Made by a program: the position numbers and the translations under genes. Positions 46,621 to 57,107 of a stretch of DNA of 64,000 nt are shown one piece after another; position 1 is the stretch's first letter; each line of letters opens with the position of its first letter. The notes under the pieces were generated by a model that worked only from the letters and a program-made list of their open reading frames with translations, was not told the origin of the DNA and did no database searches. The stretch comes from Pseudoips prasinana. Its lineage: Eukaryota > Arthropoda > Insecta > Lepidoptera > Nolidae. The stretch is taken from contig OX621245.1 in the NCBI GenBank assembly GCA_951640165.1, positions 23,180,330 to 23,244,329 on the forward strand, given 5' to 3'.

Positions 46621-46917
46621 TTTTTAGTGAGTGCAGTAGAGGTTATAGATTAACTATACCACTAATTAAACATAATTAAATGTAAGTAAGATATTTAAAT
46701 TAAAATAAATAACAGAGCACAATTTTTTGGTGTTGGCACTTGAACTACCCACAAGCAAAAAAAAAAGCAAAAAAATTCCTTCATAGTTTCTTGAAAATAT
46801 TGTATCCATCCAAGCGTTTACCAATGATATTTATTAACCTATCTGTTACTAGAGAACTTTATAAGAGACAGCAGGCTACAAAGTTAATGATATCCGTAAT
46901 ATCTGCATTATGTAATA
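46621..46917. other. Nothing recognised
   Basis: Flank of the LINE. A 69-codon frame without a domain. Confidence 0.4.
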
Positions 46918-47296
46918 CTAGCTATGCCCCGCCGTTTCACCCGCGTTAAAGTAGTTTTGGCGTAAAAGAGTAACAAACATACATCCATACATATACTCAC
47001 AAACTTTCGCATTTATAATATTAGTTAGATGTATATATACCTCTAGCGGTTTTGGCAATGCTCGCCGGAATACCTCGCAGATGGTAGATTTTTTCCTACT
47101 TACTTGACACTTCTCGTTATATTTTGGACAATTCACACAATATATTTATAAATTGTAGCCTATGTGTTATTCTGATGTATAAGCTATATTATTGTATTTT
47201 TTATATTAAAATCCATTCAGTAGTTTTTACGTGAAAGAATAAAAAACATCCATCCATCCATACTTACAAACTTTTGCGTTTATAGTATTAGTAAGA
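46918..47296 (-). mobile_element. Non-autonomous Helitron, subfamily 2
   Basis: The reverse complement of the 7782-8152 type. CTAG at 46918-46921 and GGCGGGGCATAGCTAG on the minus strand; the TC start lies at 47296 with A outside. Carries the same CCATCCATCC and TACCTCGCAGATGGTAGATT blocks. Confidence 0.85.
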
Positions 47297-47447
47297 TAGA
47301 GCGAGGTCAATATGAGGACAGATTTTCGTTTATTAAAAATACATAGCTTACTTATAAAGTACGCTAGTAAACCACCTGTTAATAAGCATACTTTATAAAG
47401 GCGGTAGACTATTTAGAGTGAAGGTCGTACAATTTGGTAGATCTTCG

Positions 47448-47700
47448 TTGGCTTCATATCGTCCACTGCTGGATACACTCCTCCCCCAAAGGCCCGTTAT
47501 AACGTTGCCTATTGGAGGTGTTTGCCTGGCGCGCCTGGCATGCTTGTTGGCGAGCGTAGTTAGGCGGAAGTAAGTACACAAGAGGCGCTGCTGCCCGATT
47601 ACCTGGTGTGTCCCTTAGTCGCCTTTTATGACAGCCACGGGATGGGGTATGGGGTGGTCCTGTCATTCTTTCTTGGCTGGAAACCACACGGCTAGTAGAA
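47448..47700 (-). repeat. RTE-tailed SINE-like repeat H
   Basis: The plus strand begins CGTCCACTGCTGGATACAC (RTE-like end), then CCTGGCATGCTTGTTGGCG and GCCTTTTATGACAGCCACGG. Related in layout to SINE C, with a different body. Confidence 0.6.
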
Positions 47701-47734
47701 ATTTAACTGGTATAATAATAATGTCCCCCTAGCC

Positions 47735-48075
47735 GAATTTCGGCCACGGCGGCCAGTCTCAATAGATATTAGCCATCTGCGCGGGACATATTATAGTGCG
47801 CAAACACAAGAGCAGTTTCTATCCCATCACTATCACGATCCGGTGGGACGCTTAGCGACACGACCGGAAAGAGGTCAGGAACAGGACCGACGGCTTTACG
47901 TTCTCTCCGAGGCACGGGGGCACATAATACCGCCAACTCCCAGACTTCGGGCTGATGTTGAAAAATTTTGTTTTTACAGAGTAGTTCAAAAATCGCTTTT
48001 GGCCTCAGGTTTTGAACTCAAGAGCTCGTTCTCTGCTGGTTGAACACGCTACCGCTAGACCAGCGAGGCAGTCAC
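47735..48075 (-). repeat. SINE A, intact reference copy
   Basis: The minus strand: GGTCTAGCGGTAGCGTG (A box), GAGTTCAAAACC (decayed B box), AGTTGGCGGTATTATG, TTTCCGGTCGTGTCGC, CGTGGCCGAAATTCGGC and an ATTATTATTA tail. This copy shows the order against which the split copies can be read. Confidence 0.85.
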
Positions 48076-48734
48076 TGGTATATCTTGGACATAACATTAG
48101 ATTTTTATAAATTACAACCGCCATAAAGACACTCTTCTTATCAAACTAATTGAAAGCGAAATTCAACTAAAACGTTGTTGGTGGGTGGTCAAAACAGAAA
48201 CAATAAACAGAGAAATTGCAGTCAAACTGTTAGCGTGCACTACAGTGCACGTAATTGTATTTTCTGCGCTGGCGTAGTGCAACATCGTCAATATACGATG
48301 AAGCAATAATTAATGGTAAAACGAACTTACTCGTGCCTAAAGTGATGTTCAACAATAGTTATTCGAGACGTCATATTCGAAGGAATTTATAGTTCCACTA
48401 ATACTGGAATATTTATCGACTGGATAAGATCACTAATTGATTTTGTATTCAGTCCATTAGTTATAATCATTTTCAATAAATTAAGTATACCTTTATTCTT
48501 TGTGTTCAATAATAAGGAATAACGTCATGTTTATAGCATGAGATCCAACTGGTGACCACAAACTGCATATTTCACAAAGTGCCGCTATGCGTCCACAACC
48601 CTGGTCACGAGGTCTGTTCCCATAAGCATTGGAATCTTCCGTCGAACACTTGATTGAAAAAAATTGGCATGTATTTCAACCAGTGTAAAATATGCAAAAC
48701 ATTTGAATGCATGTTAATCTATAGGTAGCAGTTA
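48076..48734. other. Nothing recognised
   Basis: No supportable feature. Confidence 0.4.
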
Positions 48735-49012
48735 GTGTTATCTGTATTCAGGAGCTCTATGTCCGAGTGTTTTAAGCGGCACTCGGCGGTAGGTTTGATT
48801 CATGCACCCGAAGTTTTTCCCGAATTCTGTTGTGAAAAAGTGCAATGTGTAGAATTAATGAACTGTGGAGATATTTGCAATGACATGGCAACCTTCAAGA
48901 ATCAAGCCTATTCTTTTCTTCAAGGCCGTCAAAGCTCTTTCGGACCCATTGCTGTTGCGTGTGCCCATGCGCGGTAATGATGACTTAACATCAGGTGATG
49001 CTAAGTAATCAT
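48735..49012 (+). repeat. Repeat I
   Basis: AGCGGCACTCGGCGGTAGG, TTCCCGAATTCTGTTG, AAAGCTCTTTCGGACCCATT, then GTTGCGTGTGCCCATGCGC. I recognise this block as a dispersed lepidopteran repeat. The 80-codon frame over it is therefore not called a gene. Confidence 0.55.
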
Positions 49013-49185
49013 TACTGTCAATCCTATAAAAATACTGGTTGTGACTCAGAAATTAATAAAAAAAAACTTTACTAAATGTTTGGATGCTTCCATAAAATAA
49101 TATGCGATACGGCATGAAGAGACTACTCGACTGATTTTGACAATATAACGTTAATAGTAAAATCGAAAACGCATATATTTATTTA

Positions 49186-49480
49186 CTAGTTGTGCCCCGT
49201 GGTATCACAGCTCCTCCCCTGTAGGTGATAGCGTGATAATATGTAGCCTATGCGTTGACGCTGACCTCTTAGTAATATTCACACAAAATTTGGAGTAAAT
49301 CCATGCAGTACTTTTTGAGTTTAGCCCGGACATACATACAGACAAACAGATATACAGACAAAAATTCTTAAACCTATATTTTTGCCTTCGATATCGATTG
49401 GAAAACACACCCCAAGTATCCTTTTTAAAAATATTCAATGTACAGTTGCGTTTTTCCTACGATTTTATTATATGTATAGA
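49186..49480 (-). mobile_element. Non-autonomous Helitron, subfamily 1
   Basis: CTAG at 49186-49189, TC start (GA on the plus strand at 49479-49480), same body as 6793-7048 and 52408-52731 (CCATGCAGTACTTTTTGAGT). Confidence 0.8.
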
Positions 49481-50788
49481 TATATATTTTTTGTAAATCT
49501 ACGAAAAAGCAAAATTAATAACGTATATATTCCGTCAAACTCCCAATAAAAACACAATTGATGAAATCTTGGGCACTTCAACAAAAATTTAGGTTGAAAT
49601 CTGAGCATTATCTAAATTTATATACCTCCGAATTAAGTTTGCATTGTATCTTATTTTATTTCAAGTTCCATTTAAATGATTTATGAACTATCTTACCCTA
49701 CTAAATGGGTATCAAAATTTGCATAAAATTATGTAAATAATTATACAGTGCCCCTGGCCGAATTATGTCTACTGGGTCCAATCACAATAGGGACTAGCCA
49801 ATTTCGCAGAAAATATTAAAGTGTTCGAGTATACGTGCAAATAAAGGTGCACTGTATATTATCAAACAACGAGAAGTTACCTGGTGAACCACTTCTAAGC
49901 TCTTTGGGGCACTCTACCTAGCTTTAACGTATTAATGAATTGGAATGGATAAGGTGTCTAGGGACTATTGTAAGTACGGTAAACGTTTGATACGCGTTAT
50001 TAGACCTAATTTTAAGGAGGGATTCTACAACTATAGAAGATATGTTCTGAAATACTTTGTTTTGTTGGCGTTTAGTAAAAAAGCATGTAAAACGTAACGT
50101 AAACGTAAAGTAGACGTAATATTATTATCATAATATAATATTACGTCTAGGTTGCCTATACATTATTAAAGAGCCCGTACAATATACTTATTTCATAAAA
50201 AAATTGTTTGAGCGAGGAGGTTGTATTTACGTTTATCGTTGGATTTTTTCAGATTCTACGGTCGTATATTTATTTGTTTAATGATATAGGGTTTTACATA
50301 GAGTGGTCAATAAATATAAACATTTACTAACTCTGCAAATAATGTATTTCATGAGCTGTGCATTTTTTTCACTTTTATTCTCTTATATTTGTATTGTGAT
50401 CTTTTTTTCATTCTTATGATCTTAAATTTATAGGATAGATTAGCCAAAACATTGACATTGATATGATGTCATTTTGATAGGAACGATGTGAAGGCTAAAG
50501 CCGAAAACTATTTTATATTAAACTTGTTTATAAGAAAACACACAAGAAAAGCATACAAGGCAAAAAAGGGGACAGAACTTAGTGCTTTCATTTCCGAGTA
50601 TGAGTTGTATATTATACGGTTTATTTGCTTTTCTTTTGATCTGCATTAAAAATATCATACACCTTTACGTGAAGGTATTTTATGTAACTTTTTATGCTAA
50701 TGATTACAATGTAGCGATACTGAAGGCCCCATGGCGCCCAGTGCTATGTGTAACGAAATCGGACCTTTATATACTTGTTAAATAGAAT
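49481..50788. other. Mostly unannotated; hairpin at 50111-50149
   Basis: TAGACGTAATATTA and its exact mirror TAATATTACGTCTA form a 14-bp stem. Otherwise AT-rich with no gene. Confidence 0.5.
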
Positions 50789-50925
50789 GGATGCCTCGTG
50801 GGTCTAGCGGTAGCATGTTCACCTGCAGAGAACGAGATCCTGGGTTCAAACTCGGGTTGGGCAAAAGAGATTTTGGGACTTCTCTGTAAAAAGAAAAATT
50901 TCTCATCATCAGCACGAAGTCTGAG
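50789..50925 (+). repeat. SINE A, 5' part (split copy)
   Basis: Head GGGTCTAGCGGTAGCATG and GGTTCAAACTCGGG. Stops after GAAGTCTGAG, where an R1-like LINE is inserted. Resumes at 52117. Confidence 0.8.
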
Positions 50926-52116
50926 TGTTTTTTTTTTTATCGGGACTAGTCCCTCCCTCTTACCCACCACTGCAACTCCTGTAAGCCAGGATCAACAGTG
51001 GCACACAATGAAATGACACTGAGCGGTGAGGCTCAGGCATGTCCCGGGGAATCGCTTTAACTGTCTTGGATCCCGCAACGAATTTAATCAGAAAGAAATA
51101 AAAGGAGGAGTTAGAAAATGAATTGTTCCACTTTCCTCCAGAGCAAAGCGGGAGACAGAATGATGTTAAGAGGCTATAGCCTCATAAAACGAGAGAATTG
51201 CAACTAGAGAAGCCAGCTGCAATAGCACCGAGGATCAATTTAAGGGTCCAAGTGAGCTGTTATATTTGATTCCAATAGTAGGTATGGCAAAAGCGCTTAA
51301 ACGCACGGAAGTTGTTCCATGTTGCTACAAGATCCGTATAATAAACTACTCCAAATATTGGCTGTAAGCTGTTTAACATAATATCACGCTGATTTTGCCA
51401 GAGATCACACTCCCAAAGGATGTGGTGAGCAGTTTGTTCATATTCGTAACTGGAAGTTGAGCACAGACAGATTGGTGAGGATACTAATTTGAAACTAAAC
51501 AATTTAAAATTGCCGTGTCCGGTAAGAAATTGTGCAACACAATGGTTTATGATTAGCCAAGTTTTATTTAACCGTTCACGTACATCCGGAAAGAACTGGT
51601 GCAGATGGCGATCCTTCGTTGAGCTATTCCATCTACAATGCCATTCATTTAGTAGTTCGTCATTTAAGTCCGCTATTGGCATAAATAGCCTGGTTATTTT
51701 CGTACGATCGCGTAATGATAAGAAATCGTTTTCTAAATTTTCGCGCGTATAATAATACATTGCTGCTCGTCTCTGAACTTCAAGATACAACCGGAAGTAC
51801 ACCCGATAGGACAATTAGGGCCTCTGTGCTAACTGTTCAGGCTTTACAGAGAAATATCAACGCCAACCTCTGGCTTTGTAGTAATTTACGGCGAGCAGCT
51901 CCGATGGTGGCCCTATCAGCCCACACAGGCGAGCCGTAGCATATACACCCAAGATAGCTTGCCCCGTAAATGATTTTAAGAGTATTTAAAGAGAGGCCCC
52001 AGGTTGCCGTCGATATCCTTGTAAGGGCAAAAAAAAACCTCTTAGCTTTTTCCCCAACTGATTTAATATGTTCTATAATCGAGAAATTCTTTTCTAAAAC
52101 TAAACCCAAGTAACAC
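50926..52116 (-). mobile_element. 5'-truncated R1-like LINE inserted in SINE A
   Basis: The minus-strand poly-A tail is the T run at 50928-50938. The flanking target duplication is GTCTGAG (50919-50925) and GTCTGGG (52117-52123), one mismatch. The 3' untranslated part is 50939-51259. Confidence 0.8.
51260..52116 (-). pseudogene. R1-like ORF2 C-terminal part, frameshifted
   Basis: From about 52116 the minus strand encodes the region after the RT palm: YLGLVLEKNFSIIEHIKSVG, then GLSLNTLKIIYG and LQSQRLALIFLCKA, ending in a stop at 51837. A second frame (51814-51260) carries EVQRRAAMYYYTRE, FLTGHGNF and the zinc-binding-like PICLC...H.ILWEC end typical of R1-clade LINEs. Endonuclease and RT palm are missing through 5' truncation. 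An RNase H-like segment is not seen either. Residues before YLGL in the longest frame are translated SINE sequence. Inactive. Confidence 0.8.
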
Positions 52117-52355
52117 GTCTGGGAGTTGGCGGTATTATACCCCCGTGCCTCGGAGAGCACGTAAAGCCGTTGGTCCTGGGCCTGACCTCTTTCCGGTCGT
52201 GTTGCTAGGCGTCCCATCGGATCATGAGAGTGATGGAATAAAAAATGCTCCTGTGTTTGCGCACACACTCGTGCACTATAATATGTCCTGCGCAATTGTC
52301 TAGTCTCTATTAAGACTGGCCGCCGTGGCCGAAATTCGGTCGGGAGGCCATTATT
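52117..52355 (+). repeat. SINE A, 3' part (split copy)
   Basis: GGGAGTTGGCGGTATTATAC, TTTCCGGTCGTGTTGC, CTGTGTTTGCGCACACAC, CGTGGCCGAAATTCGGTC and a short ATTATTTCATG end. Confidence 0.85.
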
Positions 52356-52407
52356 TCATGTTAAATAGGATAGATAGATTTAGTTAAGCATAAAATTTAT
52401 TTGATAA

Positions 52408-52731
52408 CTAGCTGTGCCCCGCGGTTTCACCCACGTTAAATTTTATAAATTATAATATCTCCTCCACCATAGGTGATAGCGTGATAATATGTAGCCTATA
52501 TGTTGACCCGACCTCTTAGTAATATTCATCAATTCAATTTGAAGTAAATCCATGCAATACTTTTTGAGTTTAGCCCGGACATACATACAGACAAACAGAC
52601 ACACAGACAAAAATTCAAAAAAATATATTTGTGGCTTCAATATCGAATGTAGATCACGCCCCAAGTATCCTTTTAAAAAAAATATTCAATGTACAGTTTC
52701 GACTTTCCTACGATTTTATTATATGTATAGA
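52408..52731 (-). mobile_element. Non-autonomous Helitron, subfamily 1
   Basis: CTAG at 52408-52411 after the minus-strand hairpin bases CCGCGGGGCACAG. TC start opposite 52730-52731. Same body as 6793 and 49186. Confidence 0.8.
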
Positions 52732-53122
52732 TTTCATATTAATTACAAACCATTTAACTTCAATAGTTAGAAATTTTAACTTTCTACTAAACATGATGAT
52801 GATGAATCATTAAAAGCACAAATAAATCAACGGAAAACAGCAGCTTTATAATTACCGTACTTAAAACATTCTCAGGGCAACTGTAAAAAGTTTCAACGTC
52901 TATAAAGGCAATGAACCCAATTAGGAACTTAAAGGGTCTGTTACAAACCCGAGCAGTGGAGCGTGAAATGTGCGGGTTGCGACTTAGGCAAGATCGCTAT
53001 GTATCAATGGATTACTCAAGCTGAGGATATAATTAATGTTATCATATGAAAGAGGAAATGATCTCTGAAATCTTGTGGAGAAGTTAACGCTTATATTGAA
53101 ATATATTTGGTTGTATAGGTAA
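52732..53122. other. Nothing recognised
   Basis: No supportable feature. Confidence 0.4.
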
Positions 53123-53500
53123 TTGTATATGTTGGAAATCTCCGCATGTTCTAGTATCTTATCGGTATTCTTCAGGCTCTTTCGTGGAGAATACGCTCAA
53201 GACCTCCATGAACTTATCCATCATTCCCCTTTTTTCATTGGACTACCAGATCGACATCTGGTAGCCACCGCTTTGTTGTTGACATCCCCTTATGCCGTAC
53301 TTTGCTTCCGCTTTCATCGTGCGCACGGGTAAACTGTGGAATGCCCTCCCAAACGACGTGTTTCCAGACTCATACAATATGGGTTTATTGAAAGCTAGAG
53401 TGAAGTGAGTTTATGGGTACGCGCGGTCAACCTTCGACCGCATGTTCTCTTTATCAGGTGAGATCGTGGTCAAGCGCCAACTCATTCGGCATAAAAAATG
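53123..53500 (+). pseudogene. Non-LTR retrotransposon C-terminal remnant
   Basis: The first frame holds SILSVFFRLFRGEYAQDLHE. After a shift near 53330 another frame reads KLWNALPNDVFPDSYNMGLL. This order (a basic L.VFYR.+.GE block, then KLWN.LP...FP..Y....+) is that of the C-terminus of lepidopteran LINE ORF2. No catalytic domain remains. Confidence 0.7.
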
Positions 53501-53528
53501 AGATATTTAAAAAAAAATAAAGTTAAAT

Positions 53529-53841
53529 ACATTATTGTCCATAACGTATATATTGAAATTGTAAGCATTTGAATAAACAATATTCAAATTTCTTTTAAAA
53601 TAATCTCATCATAGTAATATCTTAAAAATTGTAAAACGTGAAATGCTATAGACAGTTTTTGAAGTAAAAAGCTTATTGCAAGCATTTGACTTCAAAAACT
53701 GTCTTTAACATAATAATGTTTAAAACATTATTGTCCATAACGTATATATTGAAATTGTAAGCATTTGAATAAACAATATTCAAATTTCTTTTAAAATAAT
53801 CTCATCATAGTAATATCTTAAAAATTGTAAAACGTGAAATG
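53529..53841. repeat. 117-bp direct repeat pair around a hairpin
   Basis: 53529-53645 and 53725-53841 appear identical. Between them 53651-53665 and 53689-53703 form a perfect 15-bp stem (GACAGTTTTTGAAGT). The offset is 196 bp. Confidence 0.9.
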
Positions 53842-54251
53842 TGAAACGTTCAAATGTTGTGTTCAAAAACAACACTCTTCAATAGCTTCACAAAAAAGAG
53901 TATCGATAGTACCTATTCATTTTTTTACAGTACATAAATGTCACTAAACGATACCTCGACACGAGTGGACACAAGTGGAATGATAAATCATTGGCTGTCG
54001 GGACATGCTTGTCGCTACGCCAGCTCTGAACTTTTTGAAATTGCATAGACTGCATTACAGTGTGGCAGGAGATTGAACGTAGAACCTGTTACGAATAAAG
54101 TAAGGGACCATGGGAATGAAAATATTAATGAAATTTATTAAAAAACGTCTTGTTGGTGCTCTGAATGAATTCAATAGAACGTAATTTGTTTTCTTAACGA
54201 AAGGGTAAAGAAAGGGGTCATCAATTGGACTGTATATTTTTTAATACATAA
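53842..54251. other. Nothing recognised
   Basis: No supportable feature. Confidence 0.4.
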
Positions 54252-54512
54252 CTAGCTTTTGCCCACGACTTCGTCCGCGTGATAGTCAAAATCAGACATT
54301 GAATAGGTTAAAACGAACATATTCTGTGTAACCTATAGTTTAGTACTTCCCCCTTTGGTCTGAAACAAAAAAAAAAACATTTTGAATTTTCAAAAATTCT
54401 TTCTTAGTGCACACCTACGTCACTCAAGAAATATTGTGCAAAAGTTCATTTCAGACCCAGCGATTTCAGCTGTGCGTTGATCGATCAGTCAGACAGTTTC
54501 TGCTTTTATATA
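54252..54512 (-). mobile_element. Helitron-like repeat, subfamily 3
   Basis: The minus strand ends GGACGAAGTCGTGGGCAAAA then GCTAG, with CTAG at 54252-54255 followed by T. GC-rich bases before the end can form a hairpin. The 5' side (TTTCTGCTTTTATATAG on the plus strand) no longer has an exact TC start. Confidence 0.55.
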
Positions 54513-54989
54513 GGTAAGTATAGGTTATTCAAATTTTATTAATTTTTTTGGCGAATTATATCTGACTGTTTACTTGATAATCCTCATAAATCTATTGTGT
54601 TAATTAACATATATTACAGTTTCTAATATGAAATTAATCCATGTTTCATCTATACAACCATAATATTATTTACTTGCCATTTATGAAAGCATTCGCATCC
54701 GTATATTCATCTTCGTCATCGTGTGAATTATCCGCCCAACCCGGACCAATCCTGGGAAGAGGGATTTTATTTAATGCCCCTCCTATGCGGTTAAGTTTGT
54801 GTAACATATTACAAGCTTTACATGCAATACGTACTCGTGTTTATTTGCCAAGTATTGGGTTAATTCGAACCGTTGGATTATTTATCGAGCACTTTTGCAA
54901 ATTTTAGCCTCAATTGTACTTTAATTAGCTTATACCCTTACTCAAACTTGAGTATCATAAATCATAGTCTGGTGTGGATTGGATCTATC
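54513..54989. other. Nothing recognised
   Basis: An 88-codon frame at 54641-54907 has no domain. Confidence 0.4.
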
Positions 54990-55205
54990 ATTACCATAAC
55001 AGTTGTAATAAGTCCACAGCTGGACAAAAGTCTCCCCAAGAAACGTCTTGGGGAGATATGCCATAATCGCCACGCTTGGCAGCGGTGGGCGATCGCAGTA
55101 TGATGGTCATAGTACTTGGAAAGAAGCTGCTGCCTGTCCTCTGGTGGATATTCCTCGGGTCTATTTCTACACCCCCCACGAGATGAGTCAGGGTGATGAT
55201 ATTCT
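54990..55205 (-). repeat. SINE C, 3' portion, interrupted by the LTR element
   Basis: GATATGCCATAATCGCCACG and GGATATTCCTCGGGTC match 41333-41580. It stops at ATTCT (55201-55205), the duplicated target. The rest of the SINE follows the right LTR. Confidence 0.85.
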
Positions 55206-55411
55206 TGTGATGTATGACTAAGTGTATATTGAACTTTCCGTATATGGTGTACGCGTGCAACCTAATTATTGTATTTGTACCTAGCTCATAAGATCATTTA
55301 TTTTAACAATATACTTTCATACGTTAAACTGACCGGTTGTCTTTTCATTTATTCGCCTTTACATAAATGTAGTAATCTACCTATTACCAGTGAAGCACGT
55401 CTAGCTTCGTA
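55206..55411 (+). repeat. 5' LTR
   Basis: Begins TGTGATGTATGACTAAGTG and ends CACGTCTAGCTTCGTA directly before the primer site. The sequence does not show the canonical CA end. The last A could belong to the target duplication instead, giving 205 bp. Confidence 0.9.
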
Positions 55412-55430
55412 TGGCGACCATGCCAGGATC
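55412..55430 (+). other. Primer binding site, tRNA-Arg type
   Basis: TGGCGACCATGCCAGGATC follows the LTR without a gap. TGGCGACC is complementary to a tRNA 3' end GGTCGCCA, as in tRNA-Arg-primed mdg1/412-type elements (from memory). Confidence 0.8.
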
Positions 55431-55554
55431 TTTAGTGTTTCAGTTTTTCAGGATATAATAATTAAAAATTATAATAGGCAGTCAAGTATCCAAGGAATTC
55501 AAAGAGGAGGTAATAATTGCCCAACAGGGACAAGGAAATAAAGCGAAATCCAGT

Positions 55555-55722
55555 ATGTCTGAGAGCGATTACTCTATGGAAATGCGATATATGATGGTTG
55601 CAGTTATTGTAATGTGTGCTATTTTCTTGGCGTACAACTTATGGAAAAAAGTACATAAATGCCTTACCAAGAAGATCGAAAGGCAAGCGACGGGTATTGC
55701 TTTGCAGCGAGTTTCAGTGTAA
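55555..55722 (+). CDS. Leader ORF: 55-residue single-pass membrane microprotein
   Basis: ATG at 55555 (CAGTATGTC), TAA at 55720-55722. Residues 1-12 are acidic/polar (MSESDYSMEMRY). About 13-31 form one hydrophobic helix (MMVAVIVMCAIFLAYNLW). Then comes a basic tail, KKVHKCLTKKIERQ, to the end. Positive charges after the helix predict an N-outside, C-inside anchor without a cleaved signal. It lies between the primer site and gag, about 200 bp upstream of the likely gag start. Small ORFs are reported, to my memory, in the leader of the Drosophila 412 element; function unknown. The identical LTRs give little time for decay, so an intact frame alone is weak proof. Confidence 0.5.
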   Translation: MSESDYSMEMRYMMVAVIVMCAIFLAYNLWKKVHKCLTKKIERQATGIALQRVSV

Positions 55723-55801
55723 TAGGACCCGGCTAATAACTAACGATGTGGAGAAATTTGGACAAGTGTCGAATAAGTGCAAATGGTGACAAATAAATTC
55801 T

Positions 55802-55920
55802 GTAAGTGAACTTTATATTAATTATCTTTAAGTATTTAGGATACTTTCCGTTATGGTTATTTTTTTTACAAAACGTAATATTTTATTTTATAATATGTTT
55901 TACTGTTTTTCAATATATAG
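55802..55920 (+). other. Possible leader intron
   Basis: A strong donor GTAAGTGAAC (55802) and an acceptor TTTTACTGTTTTTCAATATATAG (key part TTTTTCAATATATAG, ending 55920) bracket 119 AT-rich nt. The interval coincides with the hydrophobic, AT-rich extension upstream of the likely gag start. A retrotransposon whose genomic RNA were always spliced would lose the intron, so any splicing must be partial, or the sites are fortuitous. Confidence 0.3.
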
Positions 55921-55925
55921 AGCTA

Positions 55926-57107
55926 ATGTTAGAATTACAAAATATATATGTGCAGTTGGTAGATATAAGAACTTATTTAATTAAAATTGGATCGCATCGG
56001 CGACAGAATAGTGAAGCTGCGAATAAACAATTTCAAAAAGCAGTAAAGATTTATAAGAAGTATACCGAAATATTTGACATATATGTTAATAAGGTAGAAA
56101 AAGCCGAAATATCGTTAAGTGATGTTGATTTACACTTGTCAAATAAGATAGACTCGATTTATGCTGATATAGAAAGTTTAATGATGAGTATAAATAGCAG
56201 CGAAACCATGACTACCAAACCCAATTTTGATTTGAGAGTGGCGGTTAGTCTATTACCAATAATGGACGACACCGAAAAAGTTACTTTACAATTAATTGAC
56301 GCAATAGAATTATATTCTACTATGATTTTAGATACGGATGCGTCACTTCTCATAAAATATGTTTTAAAAACTAGGCTATCACATAGTGCAAAATTGCGTT
56401 TGGCAGATTCATATGGTTCTGTTGATGAAATGGTTGCTGAAATGAAAACACATCTTTTAACAAAAAAATCGGACACCGCGTTACAAAAAAAGTTGCATAC
56501 CGCTTATCAAGGTGGTAGGTCTATAGATCAGTATGGGAAAGACTTAGAGCAACTGTTTGTGGATCTAACAATTTCACAAGCCGAGGGCAAATCTGAAGCA
56601 TACAAGATATTAAAACCCTTAAATGAAAAACAGGCTATTCAAAAATTTGCCGACGGGTTGCGAAATGAGCGGCTTAGTACTGTCATTGCTGCGCGTAATT
56701 ATAGTTCATTAAAGGAAGCTATACAAGGTGCTAAAGATGAGGAGGTAAATATGCCTTCCACATCAGGACAGATATTTTCAGCTCGAGGTAGGATGTTTAA
56801 TAATAATAGGGGTTACCCAAATAATGGATACCGAGGGCAGAGTGTTTCGAGGCGCGGTACCACTACACCGTTTCGCGGAAAACCATTTTTCAGGAACAAC
56901 ATAAATAATAATAGGACATTTTACGATTCGTCGTATTATCCTAGTAGCGGTCGGGGTCGTGGTAATTTTTCAGGCCGTAGTAGGTCCCGTGGATATAATA
57001 GCCAGCAAAATTTCAATTCGAAAAAACATCATGTCAATGTGACACATGAATCGCAAGATAGTTCTAAATCGGAGGAAACCGAAAAGTTTCAGTTTTTTCG
57101 CGACTAA
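55926..57107 (+). CDS. gag: Gag structural protein
   Basis: Forms the intracellular particle that packages element RNA. The open frame begins at 55806, but I start it at the ATG at 55926 (MLELQNIYVQLVDIRTYL) because the 40 residues before it are hydrophobic AT-rich translation lying in a possible intron. The product is about 393 residues. A helical, lysine-rich N-terminal part (KAVKIYKKYTEIFDIYVNKV) leads to a capsid-like region with GRSIDQYGKDLEQLFVDLT and KILKPLNEKQAIQKFADGL, as in gypsy-type gag. The C-terminal 100 residues are rich in Arg, Gly, Asn and Ser (SGRGRGNFSGRSRSRG), a basic RNA-binding tail without CCHC knuckles. The stop at 57105 lies just after a T6 run (57093-57098), where the pol frame is reached by +1 (or -2) shift. 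Confidence 0.85.
   Translation: MLELQNIYVQLVDIRTYLIKIGSHRRQNSEAANKQFQKAVKIYKKYTEIFDIYVNKVEKAEISLSDVDLHLSNKIDSIYADIESLMMSINSSETMTTKPNFDLRVAVSLLPIMDDTEKVTLQLIDAIELYSTMILDTDASLLIKYVLKTRLSHSAKLRLADSYGSVDEMVAEMKTHLLTKKSDTALQKKLHTAYQGGRSIDQYGKDLEQLFVDLTISQAEGKSEAYKILKPLNEKQAIQKFADGLRNERLSTVIAARNYSSLKEAIQGAKDEEVNMPSTSGQIFSARGRMFNNNRGYPNNGYRGQSVSRRGTTTPFRGKPFFRNNINNNRTFYDSSYYPSSGRGRGNFSGRSRSRGYNSQQNFNSKKHHVNVTHESQDSSKSEETEKFQFFRD

Noticed and set aside
48735..48977. 80-codon cysteine-containing ORF as a secreted peptide gene
   Set aside because: The DNA matches a dispersed repeat pattern I recognise; no signal peptide or splice support.
54511..54519. Second AG|GTAAGT juncture as a recursive splice site
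   Set aside because: It lies exactly at the end of a Helitron-like repeat and the preceding tract is repeat sequence.
55269..55541. 90- and 82-codon frames starting in the two LTRs
   Set aside because: They are the same LTR translated twice and run into unrelated sequence; no domain.
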